Shown here one piece after another: positions 8,969 to 18,476 of a DNA stretch of 64,000 nt. How positions within the stretch are numbered: position 1 is the first letter of the stretch; each line of letters opens with the position of its first letter. The notes beneath the pieces were generated by a model. That model did no database searches, was not told the origin of the DNA, and saw nothing but the letters and a program-made list of their open reading frames with translations. Origin of the DNA: Burkholderiales bacterium (lineage in GTDB: Bacteria > Pseudomonadota > Gammaproteobacteria > Burkholderiales > Burkholderiaceae_C); NCBI GenBank assembly GCA_025350145.1, contig JANXYH010000017.1:24610-88609 (forward strand), written 5' to 3'. The translations under genes and the position numbers were made by a program.

Positions 8969-10192
8969 TCAGCGCAGTTGCTGCGCCATCGCGCTGGCAT
9001 ACACCGACTCATAGAGGCCGACGCTGCGGCTCCAGGTGCGCTCGCGGGTCACGAACTCGCGACCCTGGCGCTTGATCTGCTCGACCAGGGCCGGTTTGTC
9101 GTAGACCGCGAACACGCCCTCGGCCAGGGCCTGGGCGTCATCGGCGGCGTACAGCAGCCCGGTTGCGCCATGCTCGATCAGCTCGCGATGGCCGCCCACA
9201 TCCGAGGCCAGCACCGGAAGGCCCTGGGCCATCGCCTCAAGCGGCTTCAGCGGCGTCACCAGCTCGGTCAGGCGCATCCGCTTGCGCGGCAGCACCAGCA
9301 GGTTGATCAGCGAGTAATAGGTGTCGATCACGTCGTTGGGCACGCGGCCGGTGAACACCACCTTGTCGGCCAGACCCAACTCGGCCGCCAGTGACTTGAG
9401 CGCGGCATCCTCGGGGCCGCCGCCGACCAGCAACAGCTTGGCCTGCGGAATCCGCGCCAGCACCTGCGGCAGCGCGCGGATCGCACAGTCCAGCCCCTCG
9501 TAGCCATAGAACGAGCCGCAGAACCCCAACACCCAGTGGCCCGCCAGGCCCCATTTGGCCTGCAGCCTGGGGTCGGGCGCGGTGATCGGGGTGAAGCGGT
9601 CAACATCGACCGCATTCGGGATCATCGTGACCCGGCTGGGCTCAATGCCGCGGGTGGCGATCATCTCGTTGCGCAGGCCCTGGCAGATGGTCGTGACATG
9701 GTCTGCGCGGCGCAGCGCCAGGGTCTCCAGCCACCGCGTCAGGCGGTAGCGCAGGCCGTTCTCGCGGGTGGTGCCATGGTCAACCGCCGCGTCCTCCCAG
9801 TAGCCGCGCACCTCGTAGACGACCGGGATGCCCAGGCGCCGGCCGACGCGCATCGCCGGGTGGGCGTTGAGCGTCGGCGAATGGGCGTGCAGCACGTCTG
9901 GCTGCTCTTGCAGCGCCAGCGCATGCAAACGCCGTGTCGTGGCCAGCATCTCGGCCAGCGGCCAGCCCGGCGTGAGCATCAGCGGCCCTGACGGGGTCGG
10001 GGTGCGCCAGAACGTGAAACCGTCGACGTCATGGCGCAGCTCGTCGGACTTGGCGGATGCGCCATGGCGCGGTGACGAAAGCTGCACCGTCTGCCAGCCC
10101 CGCGCCCGCTGCGCCCGCAGGATCGCCATCGAGCGGAAGGTGTAACCGCTGTGCAAGGGCAGCGAGTGGTCGAAGATGTGGAGAATTTTCAC
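8969..10192 (-). CDS. Glycosyltransferase, exosortase A-associated type (TIGR04063-like)
   Basis: GT4-family glycosyltransferase of 407 aa, first gene of the heptose operon. The GTG at 10192 starts VKILHIFDHSLPLHSGYTFR, the characteristic N-terminus of the Daro_2409-type enzymes found with exosortase A systems. Later blocks are HAHSPTLNAHPAMRVGRRLG, VVYEVRGYWED, MIPNAVDVDRFTP and the donor site TPLKPLEAMAQGLPVLASDV. It is cytoplasmic or membrane-associated, with no signal peptide. The acceptor and donor are unknown; the operon context suggests a heptose-containing exopolysaccharide. Confidence 0.87.
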   Translation of the reverse strand: MKILHIFDHSLPLHSGYTFRSMAILRAQRARGWQTVQLSSPRHGASAKSDELRHDVDGFTFWRTPTPSGPLMLTPGWPLAEMLATTRRLHALALQEQPDVLHAHSPTLNAHPAMRVGRRLGIPVVYEVRGYWEDAAVDHGTTRENGLRYRLTRWLETLALRRADHVTTICQGLRNEMIATRGIEPSRVTMIPNAVDVDRFTPITAPDPRLQAKWGLAGHWVLGFCGSFYGYEGLDCAIRALPQVLARIPQAKLLLVGGGPEDAALKSLAAELGLADKVVFTGRVPNDVIDTYYSLINLLVLPRKRMRLTELVTPLKPLEAMAQGLPVLASDVGGHRELIEHGATGLLYAADDAQALAEGVFAVYDKPALVEQIKRQGREFVTRERTWSRSVGLYESVYASAMAQQLR

Positions 10193-10328
10193 CGCTGGGC
10201 CCGAGGCTCGGTGGTCAAGGCGTGCGCGCAGGCGGCGGCGCACTCAAGCCAGCAGTGTCGCATCGGGGTTAGCACCTAAGCGCACAGGGCGCCTGGCCCG
10301 GTGCGCACAAATTGGCCTTTGCCCTGAC

Positions 10329-12221
10329 TCAGGCGCTGAGCAACTTGGTCACCCTGGCCACGTAGGCCGCCGGGTCTTCGAGTTGCCCGCCTTCGGCCAG
10401 CGTGGCCTGGTCGAACAGGATGTGGGCCAGGTCGGCAAAGCGCTCCTCGGCGGCCTCGTTGCCCAGCCGCTTGAGCAGGGCATGCTCGGGGTTGACTTCG
10501 AGGATGGGCTGGACCTTGGGCGCGGACTGCCCGGCCTGCTTGAGCATCCGCGCCAGGTGGCCGCTCATGTCGCCCTCCTCGACCACCAGGCAGGCGGGCG
10601 AATCAACCAGCCGGGTGGTGGTTCGCACCTCCTTGGCCCGCGCCTTGAGCGCCTGCGTGAGCCTGTCCAGGGTCGGCTTGAAGGTTTCGGCCACGGCCTG
10701 AGCCTGCTTCTTCTCTTCTTCGTCCTGCAATTTGCCCAGATCGACCGCGCCCTTGGCCACGCTCTGCAGCGGCTTGCCTTCAAACTCATAGAGGTGGCTG
10801 AGCAGCCACTCGTCGACCCTGTCGGTCAGCAGCAACACCTCGATCCCCTTCTTGCGGAAGATCTCCAACTGCGGGCTGGACTTGGCGGTGGCCAGCGAAT
10901 CGGCGGCGATCACGTAGATCGGCTCCTGGCCGTCCTTCATCCGCGCCACATAGTCGGCCAGCGACACGCCTTCGTCGGCGTGGGTCGAGGCGAAACGGTA
11001 GAGCTTGGCCAGGCGCTCGCGGTTGGCGTGGTCCTCGCCTATGCCCTCCTTGAGCACCGAGCCGAACTCGGCCCAGAACTTCTGGTACTTGGCCTTGTCG
11101 TCGGCGTTGTCGCTGTCGGCCAGGGCTTCGAGCATGCTCAGCACGCGCTTGGTGCTGCCCTCGCGGATCGCCTTGACGTCGCGGCTCTCCTGCAGCAGTT
11201 CGCGGCTGACGTTGAGCGGCAGATCGGCGGAGTCGATCACCCCCTTGACGAAGCGCAGGTACACCGGCATCAGCGCCTCGGCGTCGTCCATGATGAAGAC
11301 GCGCTTGACGTAGAGCTTCACGCCGCCGCGCTTGTCGCGGTTCCACAGGTCAAACGGCGCCTTGGCCGGGATGTACAGCAGTTGGGTGTATTCGCTGCGG
11401 CCCTCGACCCGGTTGTGGGTGTAGGCCAGCGGCGCGTCGCTGTCGTAGCTGATCTGCTTGTAGAAGTCCTGGTATTCGCTGTCGGTGATGTCGCTCTTGT
11501 TGCGTGCCCACAGCGCGGCGGCCTTGTTGACGGTCTCCCACTCGTCCTTCTGCACCTGTTGCGACTTCTCCGCGTCCCACTCTTCCTTCTGCATCAGGAT
11601 AGGCAGCGAGATGTGGTCGGAGTATTTGGCGATGACTGACTTCAGCCGCCAGGTCTTGAGGAACTCGTCGGCCTCCTCGGCCTTCAGGTGCAGGACCACG
11701 TCGGTGCCGCGCCGGGCACGCTCGATTGTCTCGGTCTCGAACTCGCCCGTGCCCTCGCTGCTCCAGCGCACGCCCTGGCTGGCCGGGGCGCCAGCGCGGC
11801 GGGTCTCGACCGTCATCCGGTCGGCGACGATGAAGCCCGAGTAAAAGCCGACGCCGAACTGGCCGATCAGATTGGCGTCCTTCTTCTGGTCGCCTTCGAG
11901 CCTGGCCATGAATTCGCGGGTGCCGCTCTTGGCGATGGTGCCGAGGTGGGCGGTGGCCTCCTCGGCGGTCATGCCGATGCCGTTGTCGCGGATCGTCAGC
12001 GTCTTGGCCTCGGCGTCAAAGAACACCCGCACTTCCAGCGCCGTCTGGTCCTCGTACAGGGCGGCGTTGTCCAGCGCCTCGAAGCGCAGCTTGTCGCAGG
12101 CGTCCGAAGCGTTCGAGATCAACTCGCGCAGGAAGATTTCCTTGTTCGAGTACAGCGAGTGGGTGACGAGGTGCAGGATCTGCTTGACTTCGGCCTGGAA
12201 GGCCTGGGTGTGCTTGGTCAT
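10329..12221 (-). CDS. htpG: Molecular chaperone HtpG (Hsp90)
   Basis: Cytosolic ATP-dependent chaperone of 630 aa, full length. The N-terminal GHKL ATPase shows [27 protein letters not shown] and [16 protein letters not shown]. The middle domain has [20 protein letters not shown] with the catalytic arginine region, and the C-terminal dimerisation domain ends at the stop. The ATG at 12221 begins [19 protein letters not shown], the normal Hsp90 start; the frame upstream of it is not conserved. It appears monocistronic. A GC-rich inverted repeat lies beyond the stop (10280-10306), without a T-run. Confidence 0.97.
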   Translation of the reverse strand: MTKHTQAFQAEVKQILHLVTHSLYSNKEIFLRELISNASDACDKLRFEALDNAALYEDQTALEVRVFFDAEAKTLTIRDNGIGMTAEEATAHLGTIAKSGTREFMARLEGDQKKDANLIGQFGVGFYSGFIVADRMTVETRRAGAPASQGVRWSSEGTGEFETETIERARRGTDVVLHLKAEEADEFLKTWRLKSVIAKYSDHISLPILMQKEEWDAEKSQQVQKDEWETVNKAAALWARNKSDITDSEYQDFYKQISYDSDAPLAYTHNRVEGRSEYTQLLYIPAKAPFDLWNRDKRGGVKLYVKRVFIMDDAEALMPVYLRFVKGVIDSADLPLNVSRELLQESRDVKAIREGSTKRVLSMLEALADSDNADDKAKYQKFWAEFGSVLKEGIGEDHANRERLAKLYRFASTHADEGVSLADYVARMKDGQEPIYVIAADSLATAKSSPQLEIFRKKGIEVLLLTDRVDEWLLSHLYEFEGKPLQSVAKGAVDLGKLQDEEEKKQAQAVAETFKPTLDRLTQALKARAKEVRTTTRLVDSPACLVVEEGDMSGHLARMLKQAGQSAPKVQPILEVNPEHALLKRLGNEAAEERFADLAHILFDQATLAEGGQLEDPAAYVARVTKLLSA

Positions 12222-12404
12222 GGGCTGGGTGCGGGAACAGGTTGGCGGGTGGGTGGGCAGGCGGCGGTCAGATATGTGGCCGCGACGCGAGCCCGGCATT
12301 TTGGGCCAGCACAGGCGCTTTCAAGGCCCATGGCACGCTCGCGGTCCGCCCCTTGCCCGGCCTGAACCCGGGCCTTGATGGCCAGCGGTTGCCGCGAACC
12401 GCAT

Positions 12405-12506
12405 CGGCCGCAATTCCACTTCGGCCCCCGAGCGGGCTGGATGAACGACCCCAAGCGGGTCTGGCACGCGCCCAGCGGCTGCTGGGTGATGGCCCTGCCG
12501 GTGGTG
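12405..12506 (+). pseudogene. Relic of a GH32 beta-fructosidase gene with internal deletion
   Basis: In the 316-base gap between htpG and the Mo-hydroxylase gene, the plus strand reads RPQFHFGPRAGWMNDP followed directly by KRVWHAPSGCWVMALPVV. The first part is the N-terminal GH32 signature (WMNDP carries the nucleophile Asp). The second part resembles the segment after the RDP motif of the same family, written RDPKVFWH..G.WVMVL. In intact enzymes these lie roughly a hundred residues apart, so the relic looks like a gene collapsed by deletion between the NDP and RDP motifs. No further GH32 sequence follows. It is not expected to be functional. Confidence 0.55.
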
Positions 12507-12537
12507 CTGACGCTGCCCCGCCCGCCTGCGCTGCCGC

Positions 12538-14913
12538 CTACAGCGCGAACGGCGAGGCGTCCATCTGCCGCAGGTTCAGTGCCCGCCAGACCCGTTCGGC
12601 AGTCAGCGGCATCTGGATCTGCTCGGCCGCAGCGCCCAGGCCGGCCTCGGCCAGGGCGTCGACGACGGCGTTGACCACGGCGGGCGTCGCCCCGATCGTG
12701 CCGAGTTCGCCCACGCCCTTGGCGCCGAGCACGTTGGTCAGGCAGGGCGTGCTGGTGTCGAAAGCGGTCTTGAAACCGATGAAACCGTCGGCATGCGGCA
12801 TGGCGTAATCCATGAAGCTGGCCGAGAGCATCTGGCCGCTCTCGGCGTCGTAGCGCACCGCCTCCAGCAGCGCCTGGCCTATGCCCTGGGCCGCGCCGCC
12901 CTCGACCTGGCCGCGCACTATCGTCGGGCTGACGACCCGGCCGATGTCGTTGACGCTGGCGTAGGCCACCACCGCCACCGCGCCTGTGGCCGGGTCGATC
13001 TCGACCTCGCAGACATGGCAGCCGTTGGGCCAGCTTGGCCCGCCGGCCTGGGCGCTGGCGCTGACGCTGATGTGGCTCTCGGGCTGACGCCCGGCCAGCT
13101 CGAACAAGCCTATGCCCAAGTCTGTGCCGGCGACGTTGAAGCGCCCGGCGGCGTATTCGATGTCGGTGGCTGGCGCCTCCAGCGCCTGCCCGGCCAGGTT
13201 CTTGGCCTCGTCTATGGTCTTGCGCGAGGCCACATCCACCGCCGAGCCGCCGGTGAACAACGAGCGCGAGCCGACGCTGCCGAAGCCGTTGGCCCGGTCG
13301 GTGTCGCCCTGCAGCACGCGGATGCGGTCAATCGGCACGCCGAAGGTGTCGACCGCCAGTTGCGCGTAGCTGGTGGCAATGCCCTGGCCCATTGCCTGCG
13401 TCGCCGAGGTCAGCTCGATGAAGCCATCGGCGCTGACCTTGACGCTGACATGCTCTTCCAGCATCAGCCCACCGGTCCACTCCAGGAAGGTGGCGATGCC
13501 CCGGCCGCGCAGCTTGCCCTGGGCCTGCGAGGCGGCGCGGCGGGCGGCAAAGCCCTGCCAGTCGGCCAGCGCCAGGCCTTGGTCCAGCACCTTCTCGAAC
13601 TGGCCGCTGTCGTAGACCTGGGCCATGGGGTTGGTGTAGGGCATCTGCGACGGCTTGATCATGTTGCGCCGGCGCAGTTCGGCCGGGTCCAGACCCAGCT
13701 TGCGCGCGGCCGAGTCCATCAGCCGCTCGATGTTGTAGATCGCCTCGGGCCTGCCGGCGCCGCGGTAGGCGCCGGTGCTGGCGGTGTTGGTCATCACCGC
13801 GGTGAAATCGAAATCGATCAGCGGGATGTCGTAGATGCTGGTCGCCACCCAGGGCCCGATCAACACCTGGATCGCCACGCCCACGCCCAGCGCATAGGCG
13901 CCGACGTTGGCGATGCCGCGCACCCGCAGGGCCAGCGCCCGGCCGTCGGCGTCCAAGGCCAGCTCGGCCCGGCAGATCAGGTCGCGGCCATGCACCGCCG
14001 AGAGGAACTCCTCCATCCGCTCGGCCCGCCACTTCACCGGCCGGCCGGTGCTGAGGGCAGCGTAGACCACCGCCAGATCCTCGGGGTAGCAGCCGCCCTT
14101 CATGCCGAAGCCACCGCCAACATCGCCGACGACAACGCGGATCTTGTCCTCCGTTAACCCCGGCAGCGAGGCCGCCAGGGTGGTGCGCACGCCCGAGGGC
14201 ATCTGGCTGGCAATGCGCACGGTGACGCGGCCCGTGGCCGGGTCGGGGCTGGCGTTGATTGCCCGCGGCTCGATCGGGCTGGGCGCCAAACGCTGGTTGT
14301 CGATGTCCAGGCTGACGCAATGCGCGGCGCCGGCAAACGCCGCCGCAGTCTTGGCAGCATCACCATGGCGCATCGCGGCGGCGACGTTGTCGGGCGCCTG
14401 CTCGCACAGCACCGGCGCGCCCGGCCGCATCGCCGCAAACGGCTCGACCACCGCCGCCAGTTCCTCGCAATCGACCACCACCGCCTCGGCCGCCGCGCGT
14501 GCCTGCGCCAGCGTCTGGGCGACCACGATGGCGACCGCCTCGCCGACATAGCGCACCCGCTGATGCGCCAGCACGCAGCGCGGCGCCGAGGCCGCCGCCG
14601 TGCCATCGGGCCGCGCAAAGCCGACCGGTCCGGCCATGGGTTTGACCCCTGCCGCGACCAGATCGGCGCCGTGGTAGGCCGCCACCACCCCTGGCATGGC
14701 CAGTGCCGCGCTGAGGTCCACCGCCAGCAGCTTGGCGTGGGCATACACAGCGCGCACGAACACCGCGTGGCACTGGCCGGGCTGGTTCTGGTCGTCGGTG
14801 AACAGGCCCTGGCCGGCGATCAGCGTCGGGTCCTCGATCCGGCGGACATGTTGGCCGCTGCCAAAGCGCGCGGCGTCGGTGTTGGCGGACGGCGTGTTGA
14901 CAGCGGTGCTCAT
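12538..14913 (-). CDS. Xanthine dehydrogenase-family molybdopterin-binding subunit
   Basis: Large catalytic subunit (791 aa) of a molybdenum hydroxylase of the CoxL/aldehyde oxidase type. Seen: the N-terminal [18 protein letters not shown], the [18 protein letters not shown] block, [39 protein letters not shown], and [18 protein letters not shown] with the catalytic Glu. The CO-dehydrogenase active-site motif AYRCSFR is absent, so this is a form II or other aldehyde/N-heterocycle oxidase and not a CO dehydrogenase. The start at 14913 overlaps the stop of the 2Fe-2S subunit (ATGA). The substrate cannot be told from the sequence. Confidence 0.9.
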   Translation of the reverse strand: MSTAVNTPSANTDAARFGSGQHVRRIEDPTLIAGQGLFTDDQNQPGQCHAVFVRAVYAHAKLLAVDLSAALAMPGVVAAYHGADLVAAGVKPMAGPVGFARPDGTAAASAPRCVLAHQRVRYVGEAVAIVVAQTLAQARAAAEAVVVDCEELAAVVEPFAAMRPGAPVLCEQAPDNVAAAMRHGDAAKTAAAFAGAAHCVSLDIDNQRLAPSPIEPRAINASPDPATGRVTVRIASQMPSGVRTTLAASLPGLTEDKIRVVVGDVGGGFGMKGGCYPEDLAVVYAALSTGRPVKWRAERMEEFLSAVHGRDLICRAELALDADGRALALRVRGIANVGAYALGVGVAIQVLIGPWVATSIYDIPLIDFDFTAVMTNTASTGAYRGAGRPEAIYNIERLMDSAARKLGLDPAELRRRNMIKPSQMPYTNPMAQVYDSGQFEKVLDQGLALADWQGFAARRAASQAQGKLRGRGIATFLEWTGGLMLEEHVSVKVSADGFIELTSATQAMGQGIATSYAQLAVDTFGVPIDRIRVLQGDTDRANGFGSVGSRSLFTGGSAVDVASRKTIDEAKNLAGQALEAPATDIEYAAGRFNVAGTDLGIGLFELAGRQPESHISVSASAQAGGPSWPNGCHVCEVEIDPATGAVAVVAYASVNDIGRVVSPTIVRGQVEGGAAQGIGQALLEAVRYDAESGQMLSASFMDYAMPHADGFIGFKTAFDTSTPCLTNVLGAKGVGELGTIGATPAVVNAVVDALAEAGLGAAAEQIQMPLTAERVWRALNLRQMDASPFAL

Positions 14914-15392
14914 GCCTGCACCTCGGCGCGCATCGTCTGGCCGGCCTGGCGAACTGCGGCAACGATGTTGACGTAGCCGGTGCAGCGGCACAAATTGCCC
15001 TCGAGTGCGTCGGCGATCTCGGGATCGCTGGGCGAAGGGTTGGTCTTGAGCAGGCAGGCCGCCGTCAGCATCATCCCGGGCGTGCAGAACCCGCATTGCA
15101 GGCCATGGCAGTCCATGAACGCCTGCTGCAGCGGGTGCAGGGCGCCGCCGGCCTGGGCCAGGCCCTCGACCGTGGTCACCCGGCAACCCTGGGCCTGCAG
15201 CGCCAGCATGCTGCAACTCTTCACCGCCCTGCCGTCGACCAGCACCGTGCAGGCGCCGCACTGGGCGGTGTCGCAACCGGCATGGGTGCCGGTCAGGCCG
15301 AGCGGGCCGCGGATCATGTCCAGCAGCAGGTCGGGGGCATTGACCTGCGCGCTGGCAGGGCGGTCGTTCAGGGTCAACGAAACAATCGGCAT
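14910..15392 (-). CDS. (2Fe-2S)-binding subunit of molybdenum hydroxylase
   Basis: Small electron-transfer subunit of 160 aa. The plant-ferredoxin cluster is formed by [16 protein letters not shown] with a further Cys in VKSCSML. The second cluster is formed by [12 protein letters not shown] and [13 protein letters not shown]. The order and spacing are those of CoxS/IorA-type proteins. It is translated before, and overlaps, the molybdopterin subunit. No FAD-binding medium subunit lies beside the pair, so electrons must leave by another route or the FAD subunit is encoded elsewhere. Confidence 0.94.
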   Translation of the reverse strand: MPIVSLTLNDRPASAQVNAPDLLLDMIRGPLGLTGTHAGCDTAQCGACTVLVDGRAVKSCSMLALQAQGCRVTTVEGLAQAGGALHPLQQAFMDCHGLQCGFCTPGMMLTAACLLKTNPSPSDPEIADALEGNLCRCTGYVNIVAAVRQAGQTMRAEVQA

Positions 15393-15596
15393 GCGTTGGG
15401 CTCCGGGGCGCTGTGACAGCGGTGGCTTGGGGGGCGAAAGCCTGATCGTACCCAGAGTTGTTCGCCTTCGCCGGATCGGGCGGACGGCGCGCCGGGGCCG
15501 GCCTGGCTTGCATCCAGAATAGGCCCGTGGCCTGCCGCCCCTGCGCCGCGCCTGCCCAGGCCGCTGCGGCGCTTTTCAACCCTGCTGGAGCCGAAC

Positions 15597-16418
15597 ATGA
15601 ATCGACCGCTGTCGACCGTCCTGGGCAGCCTCTTGATCGCGGGCTGTGCGATGGTGCCGCCCGACAGTGCAGCGCCATCGCAGGCCGGACCGAGTGCGGC
15701 GGCGCGGGCGGAACTGGCGCCGACCGGCAAATTGCGCGCCGGCATGAACCTGGGCAACACCCTGTTCACCGGCCGGCGTGATGGCAATGGCGAGCTGTAC
15801 GGCGTCAGCGTCGACGTGATGCGCGAACTGGCCTCGCGCCTGGGCGTGGCGGTGGAGTGGGTGGTCCATGCCACACCCGGCGACGTGGCCGACGCGGCCG
15901 GCAGCAACACCTGGGATGTGGCGATCCTGGCGATCGAGCAGGCCCGGGCAGAGAAGATCTCGTTCTCGCCAGCGATGACCGAGATCGAGGCGACCTACAT
16001 GGTCGGGCGCGATTCCAAGCTCGCCTCGGTCGCCGAAGTTGACACCCCCGGCACGCGGATTGCCGTGTCCGAGAAGTCGGGCTATGAGTTGTACCTGACG
16101 CGGGTGCTGCGCCACGCCAGCCTGATCAAGGTCAAGGGCTTTGCGGCGTCCATGGATCTGTTCAACGCTGGTGGCGCCGACGCCCTGGCGAGCTTGAAGC
16201 CGACCCTGCTCGACGCCACGGCGCAGATGCCGCAGGCGCGGATGCTGCCCGGCACCTTCATGACCGTGAACCACGGCCTGGGCGCGCCCAGGCCGCGTCC
16301 GCTGGCCGCCGCTTACTTGAAATCCTTCGTCGAGGAATTGAACGCCAGCGGCTTTGTAGCAGCGGCCATCGCCAGGCACAGCGTGCAGGGCCTGGCAGCC
16401 GTCGGCAGTGGCCGTTGA
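15597..16418 (+). CDS. Transporter substrate-binding lipoprotein (SBP_bac_3-like)
   Basis: Predicted periplasmic solute-binding protein of 273 aa with a lipoprotein signal: a hydrophobic stretch and the lipobox LIAGC with Cys17. The body resembles polar amino-acid binding domains ([49 protein letters not shown]). No permease or ATPase gene is next to it, so the cognate transporter is unknown, or the protein has a sensory role. It is divergent from the Mo-hydroxylase operon, and the Lrp-type gene starts 31 bases downstream. Confidence 0.8.
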   Translation: MNRPLSTVLGSLLIAGCAMVPPDSAAPSQAGPSAAARAELAPTGKLRAGMNLGNTLFTGRRDGNGELYGVSVDVMRELASRLGVAVEWVVHATPGDVADAAGSNTWDVAILAIEQARAEKISFSPAMTEIEATYMVGRDSKLASVAEVDTPGTRIAVSEKSGYELYLTRVLRHASLIKVKGFAASMDLFNAGGADALASLKPTLLDATAQMPQARMLPGTFMTVNHGLGAPRPRPLAAAYLKSFVEELNASGFVAAAIARHSVQGLAAVGSGR

Positions 16419-16449
16419 GCGCCAGCCAAGGCGAAGCGCGCAGCTTGCG

Positions 16450-16869
16450 ATGGACGACACCGACCGCCAACTGATCGCCCTGCTGCGCAAGGATTCGCGC
16501 AGCGCCATCGCCACCCTGGCCACCAAGCTCGGGGTCTCGCGCGGCACCGTCAGCAACCGCCTGCGCAGGCTTGAGGACGCGCAGGTGATCGTCGGCTACA
16601 GCCTGCGCCTGCGCCCCGACGCCGAGCCCAACCAGATCCGCGCCTGGATGCAGGTGCTGGTCGACGGCAACCAGACCCGCGCGGTGATCGCCAGCCTGCT
16701 CGGCGAACCCGGCGTGGCGGCCCTGCACGACACCAATGGCCGCTGGGATCTGCTGGCCGAATTGCGCGCCGACAGCATGGCCGAGTTGTCCAAACTGCTG
16801 GAGCGGGTGCGCCTGATCAAGGGCATCGCCAACACCGAGACCAGCATCCTGCTGGCCAGCTACCGCTGA
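16450..16869 (+). CDS. Lrp/AsnC-family transcriptional regulator
   Basis: DNA-binding regulator of 139 aa. It starts MDDTDRQLIALLRKDSRSAI, continues with the helix-turn-helix LATKLGVSRGTVSNRLRRLE (about residues 23-42), and has a C-terminal RAM/AsnC ligand-sensing domain. The ATG at 16450 fits the family start exactly; an upstream in-frame start at 16408 would overlap the preceding gene. Such proteins usually respond to amino acids. The adjacent binding lipoprotein is a plausible target or partner, but this is inference. Confidence 0.9.
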   Translation: MDDTDRQLIALLRKDSRSAIATLATKLGVSRGTVSNRLRRLEDAQVIVGYSLRLRPDAEPNQIRAWMQVLVDGNQTRAVIASLLGEPGVAALHDTNGRWDLLAELRADSMAELSKLLERVRLIKGIANTETSILLASYR

Positions 16870-16937
16870 GCTTGGCGAACCGCCACGACCAGCGCAAACC
16901 CATACCTGAGTTCACCCCCAACCAAGGAACATCCGCC

Positions 16938-17507
16938 ATGGCCAGCATGCCCACCGAACTCGACTTTGCCGACATCCAGGCCGACACCACCCGCTGGGAG
17001 GGCCGCATCAGCCACATGTACCTCGACACCGTGGCCAAGGTGACGGTGGGCGTGGGCAAGATGCTGCCCGACGCCACCGCCGCCCTGGCGCTGGGCTTTG
17101 TCCGGCGCGACAGCGGCGCCAAGGCCACGGCCGACGAAATCAAGCGCGACTACTTGGCGGTGGCGGCCCAGCCCAAGGGCCAACTCGCCGGCAGCTACAA
17201 AAAGTTCACCCAGCTCGACCTGCCCGAAGCGGCTATCGACGCCCTGCTCAAGACCGTGGTCGACGCTTTTGTGGCCGACCTGGCCAAACGCTACGCCGGC
17301 TGGGCCGGCCTGCCGGCCCAGGCCAAGCGCGCGCTGCTCGACATGTGCTTCAACCTCGGCCCCGGTGGCCTGGCGGCGTTTGCCCGTCTGAAGGCCGCAG
17401 TTGACGCCCGCAACTGGGACAGCGTGGCCAAGGAGTGCTTTCGCAACGGCATCGCGCAGGTCCGCAACGACTGGACGCGCGACCTGTTCCTCAAGTGCAA
17501 GGGCTGA
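16938..17507 (+). CDS. GH24 (T4-type) lysozyme-like protein
   Basis: Protein of 189 aa with the T4-lysozyme catalytic layout: Glu21 in RWEGR, Asp30 in MYLDT and Thr36 in VTVGVG. The spacing is E-x8-D-x5-T, identical to T4 lysozyme Glu11/Asp20/Thr26. A later KRALLDMCFNLGPGGLAAF matches the family block containing FN-G. There is no signal peptide. The ATG at 16938 is preferred for its AAGGA sequence nine bases upstream. No holin, spanin or other phage gene is nearby, so this is a solitary chromosomal muramidase. It may cut peptidoglycan or serve in self-lysis or attack; the actual role is unknown. Confidence 0.8.
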   Translation: MASMPTELDFADIQADTTRWEGRISHMYLDTVAKVTVGVGKMLPDATAALALGFVRRDSGAKATADEIKRDYLAVAAQPKGQLAGSYKKFTQLDLPEAAIDALLKTVVDAFVADLAKRYAGWAGLPAQAKRALLDMCFNLGPGGLAAFARLKAAVDARNWDSVAKECFRNGIAQVRNDWTRDLFLKCKG

Positions 17508-17539
17508 GGCAGCCGGCGGTGGCCTGGGCAAGGGCGCCA

Positions 17540-18307
17540 ATGAGGCCGGTGGCGGCGATCCTGGCCGGGTTCGCGCTGGCCTTGGCGCAGGCGCAAACCT
17601 TGGGCCAAACGCCGGATAAAACGCTGGCCCCAGCCAGACCGATCATGGCCACGGCGGCCTTGGGTTCAGTCAGCGCGCCGCCACGGCCGGCCGACCTGCT
17701 GCGCCCCTTCGACACGCCCTTGCCGTTGCTGCTCAAGACCGCCGCCGAGCCGCAGCGGGTCGAGGCGCTCCACTGCGCCGATTGGCTGAAGCTGCGCGCC
17801 ACGGCGGTCGGCAGCGACAACGACGCCGCCTGGCGCGTGGTCCGCTTCCAGACCGTGCCCTGCGAGGCCCTGGCCCTGCTGCTCCAGGCTCGGCCGGCCG
17901 CGCATTCGGCGCTGGCGCCGGCATCGGCGCCCGAACTCGCCACCGCAGCCTACCCCGGCGCACTCTGGCCCGACCCGTCTGCCCAGGCCCAGGCCCAGGC
18001 TCAGGCACGCCGGCCCAGCCCGGGCACCCACCTGGCCCGCGCCAGCGGCCAGCCGCGCTGGAAGCCCGCCGCCGACGGCAGCCTGAGCCTGCAAAACCAG
18101 CGCTGGCGCGTCAGCCTGACCCTGCTCGCCCTGGGCGACTTCGACGGCGACGGCTGGGAAGACGCGGCCTACCGCTGGCAGGCCGAATCGCGCCAGGGCA
18201 GCTATGCCGACAGCCGCTTGCTGGTGCTGACCCGCCAGTCCGGCCAGGCCGGCCACACCGTGCTGGACACCGAGGCGCTGCTGGCGGCGGCAGCTCGCAA
18301 ACGCTGA
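17540..18307 (+). CDS. Secreted protein of unknown function with FG-GAP-like motif
   Basis: Unrecognised protein of 255 aa. It begins MRPVAAILAGFALALAQAQ, a likely signal peptide with cleavage after AQA. A proline/alanine-rich linker and a six-base periodic Gln-Ala tract follow (nt about 17985-18010). Near the C-terminus DFDGDGWEDAAYRW resembles the calcium-binding loop of FG-GAP/VCBS repeats. It starts 32 bases after the lysozyme-like gene and may be co-transcribed with it. The 169 bases after it, up to the DsbA-like gene, show nothing recognisable. Confidence 0.65.
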   Translation: MRPVAAILAGFALALAQAQTLGQTPDKTLAPARPIMATAALGSVSAPPRPADLLRPFDTPLPLLLKTAAEPQRVEALHCADWLKLRATAVGSDNDAAWRVVRFQTVPCEALALLLQARPAAHSALAPASAPELATAAYPGALWPDPSAQAQAQAQARRPSPGTHLARASGQPRWKPAADGSLSLQNQRWRVSLTLLALGDFDGDGWEDAAYRWQAESRQGSYADSRLLVLTRQSGQAGHTVLDTEALLAAAARKR

Positions 18308-18476
18308 CGCTGGCCCTGTCGGCGGACATCAGGGCCATTTGCATCTGCTGCGATCTGCGGCGGGCCGATGACCATGTCCACCTCGGCCGCACCGCCGGGT
18401 TGCCGGCCTTGCCGATGGCCGCGCTGTGCTGGGGCTTGATGTCGAATTCAGGCCGCGTGCCTGGCCGCAGTCGGCG

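Noticed and set aside
10280..10306. GCGCAC/GTGCGC inverted repeat after htpG as a terminator
   Set aside because: Stem is plausible but there is no T-run after it on the minus strand.
10176..11639. 487-codon plus-strand frame opposite htpG
   Set aside because: Complement of a conserved Hsp90 gene with no motif of its own.
12538..15678. Single 1046-codon protein fusing the Mo-hydroxylase large subunit to upstream sequence
   Set aside because: The upstream part is out-of-frame DNA of the 2Fe-2S subunit gene; the family start MSTAVN at 14913 with ATGA overlap is much better.
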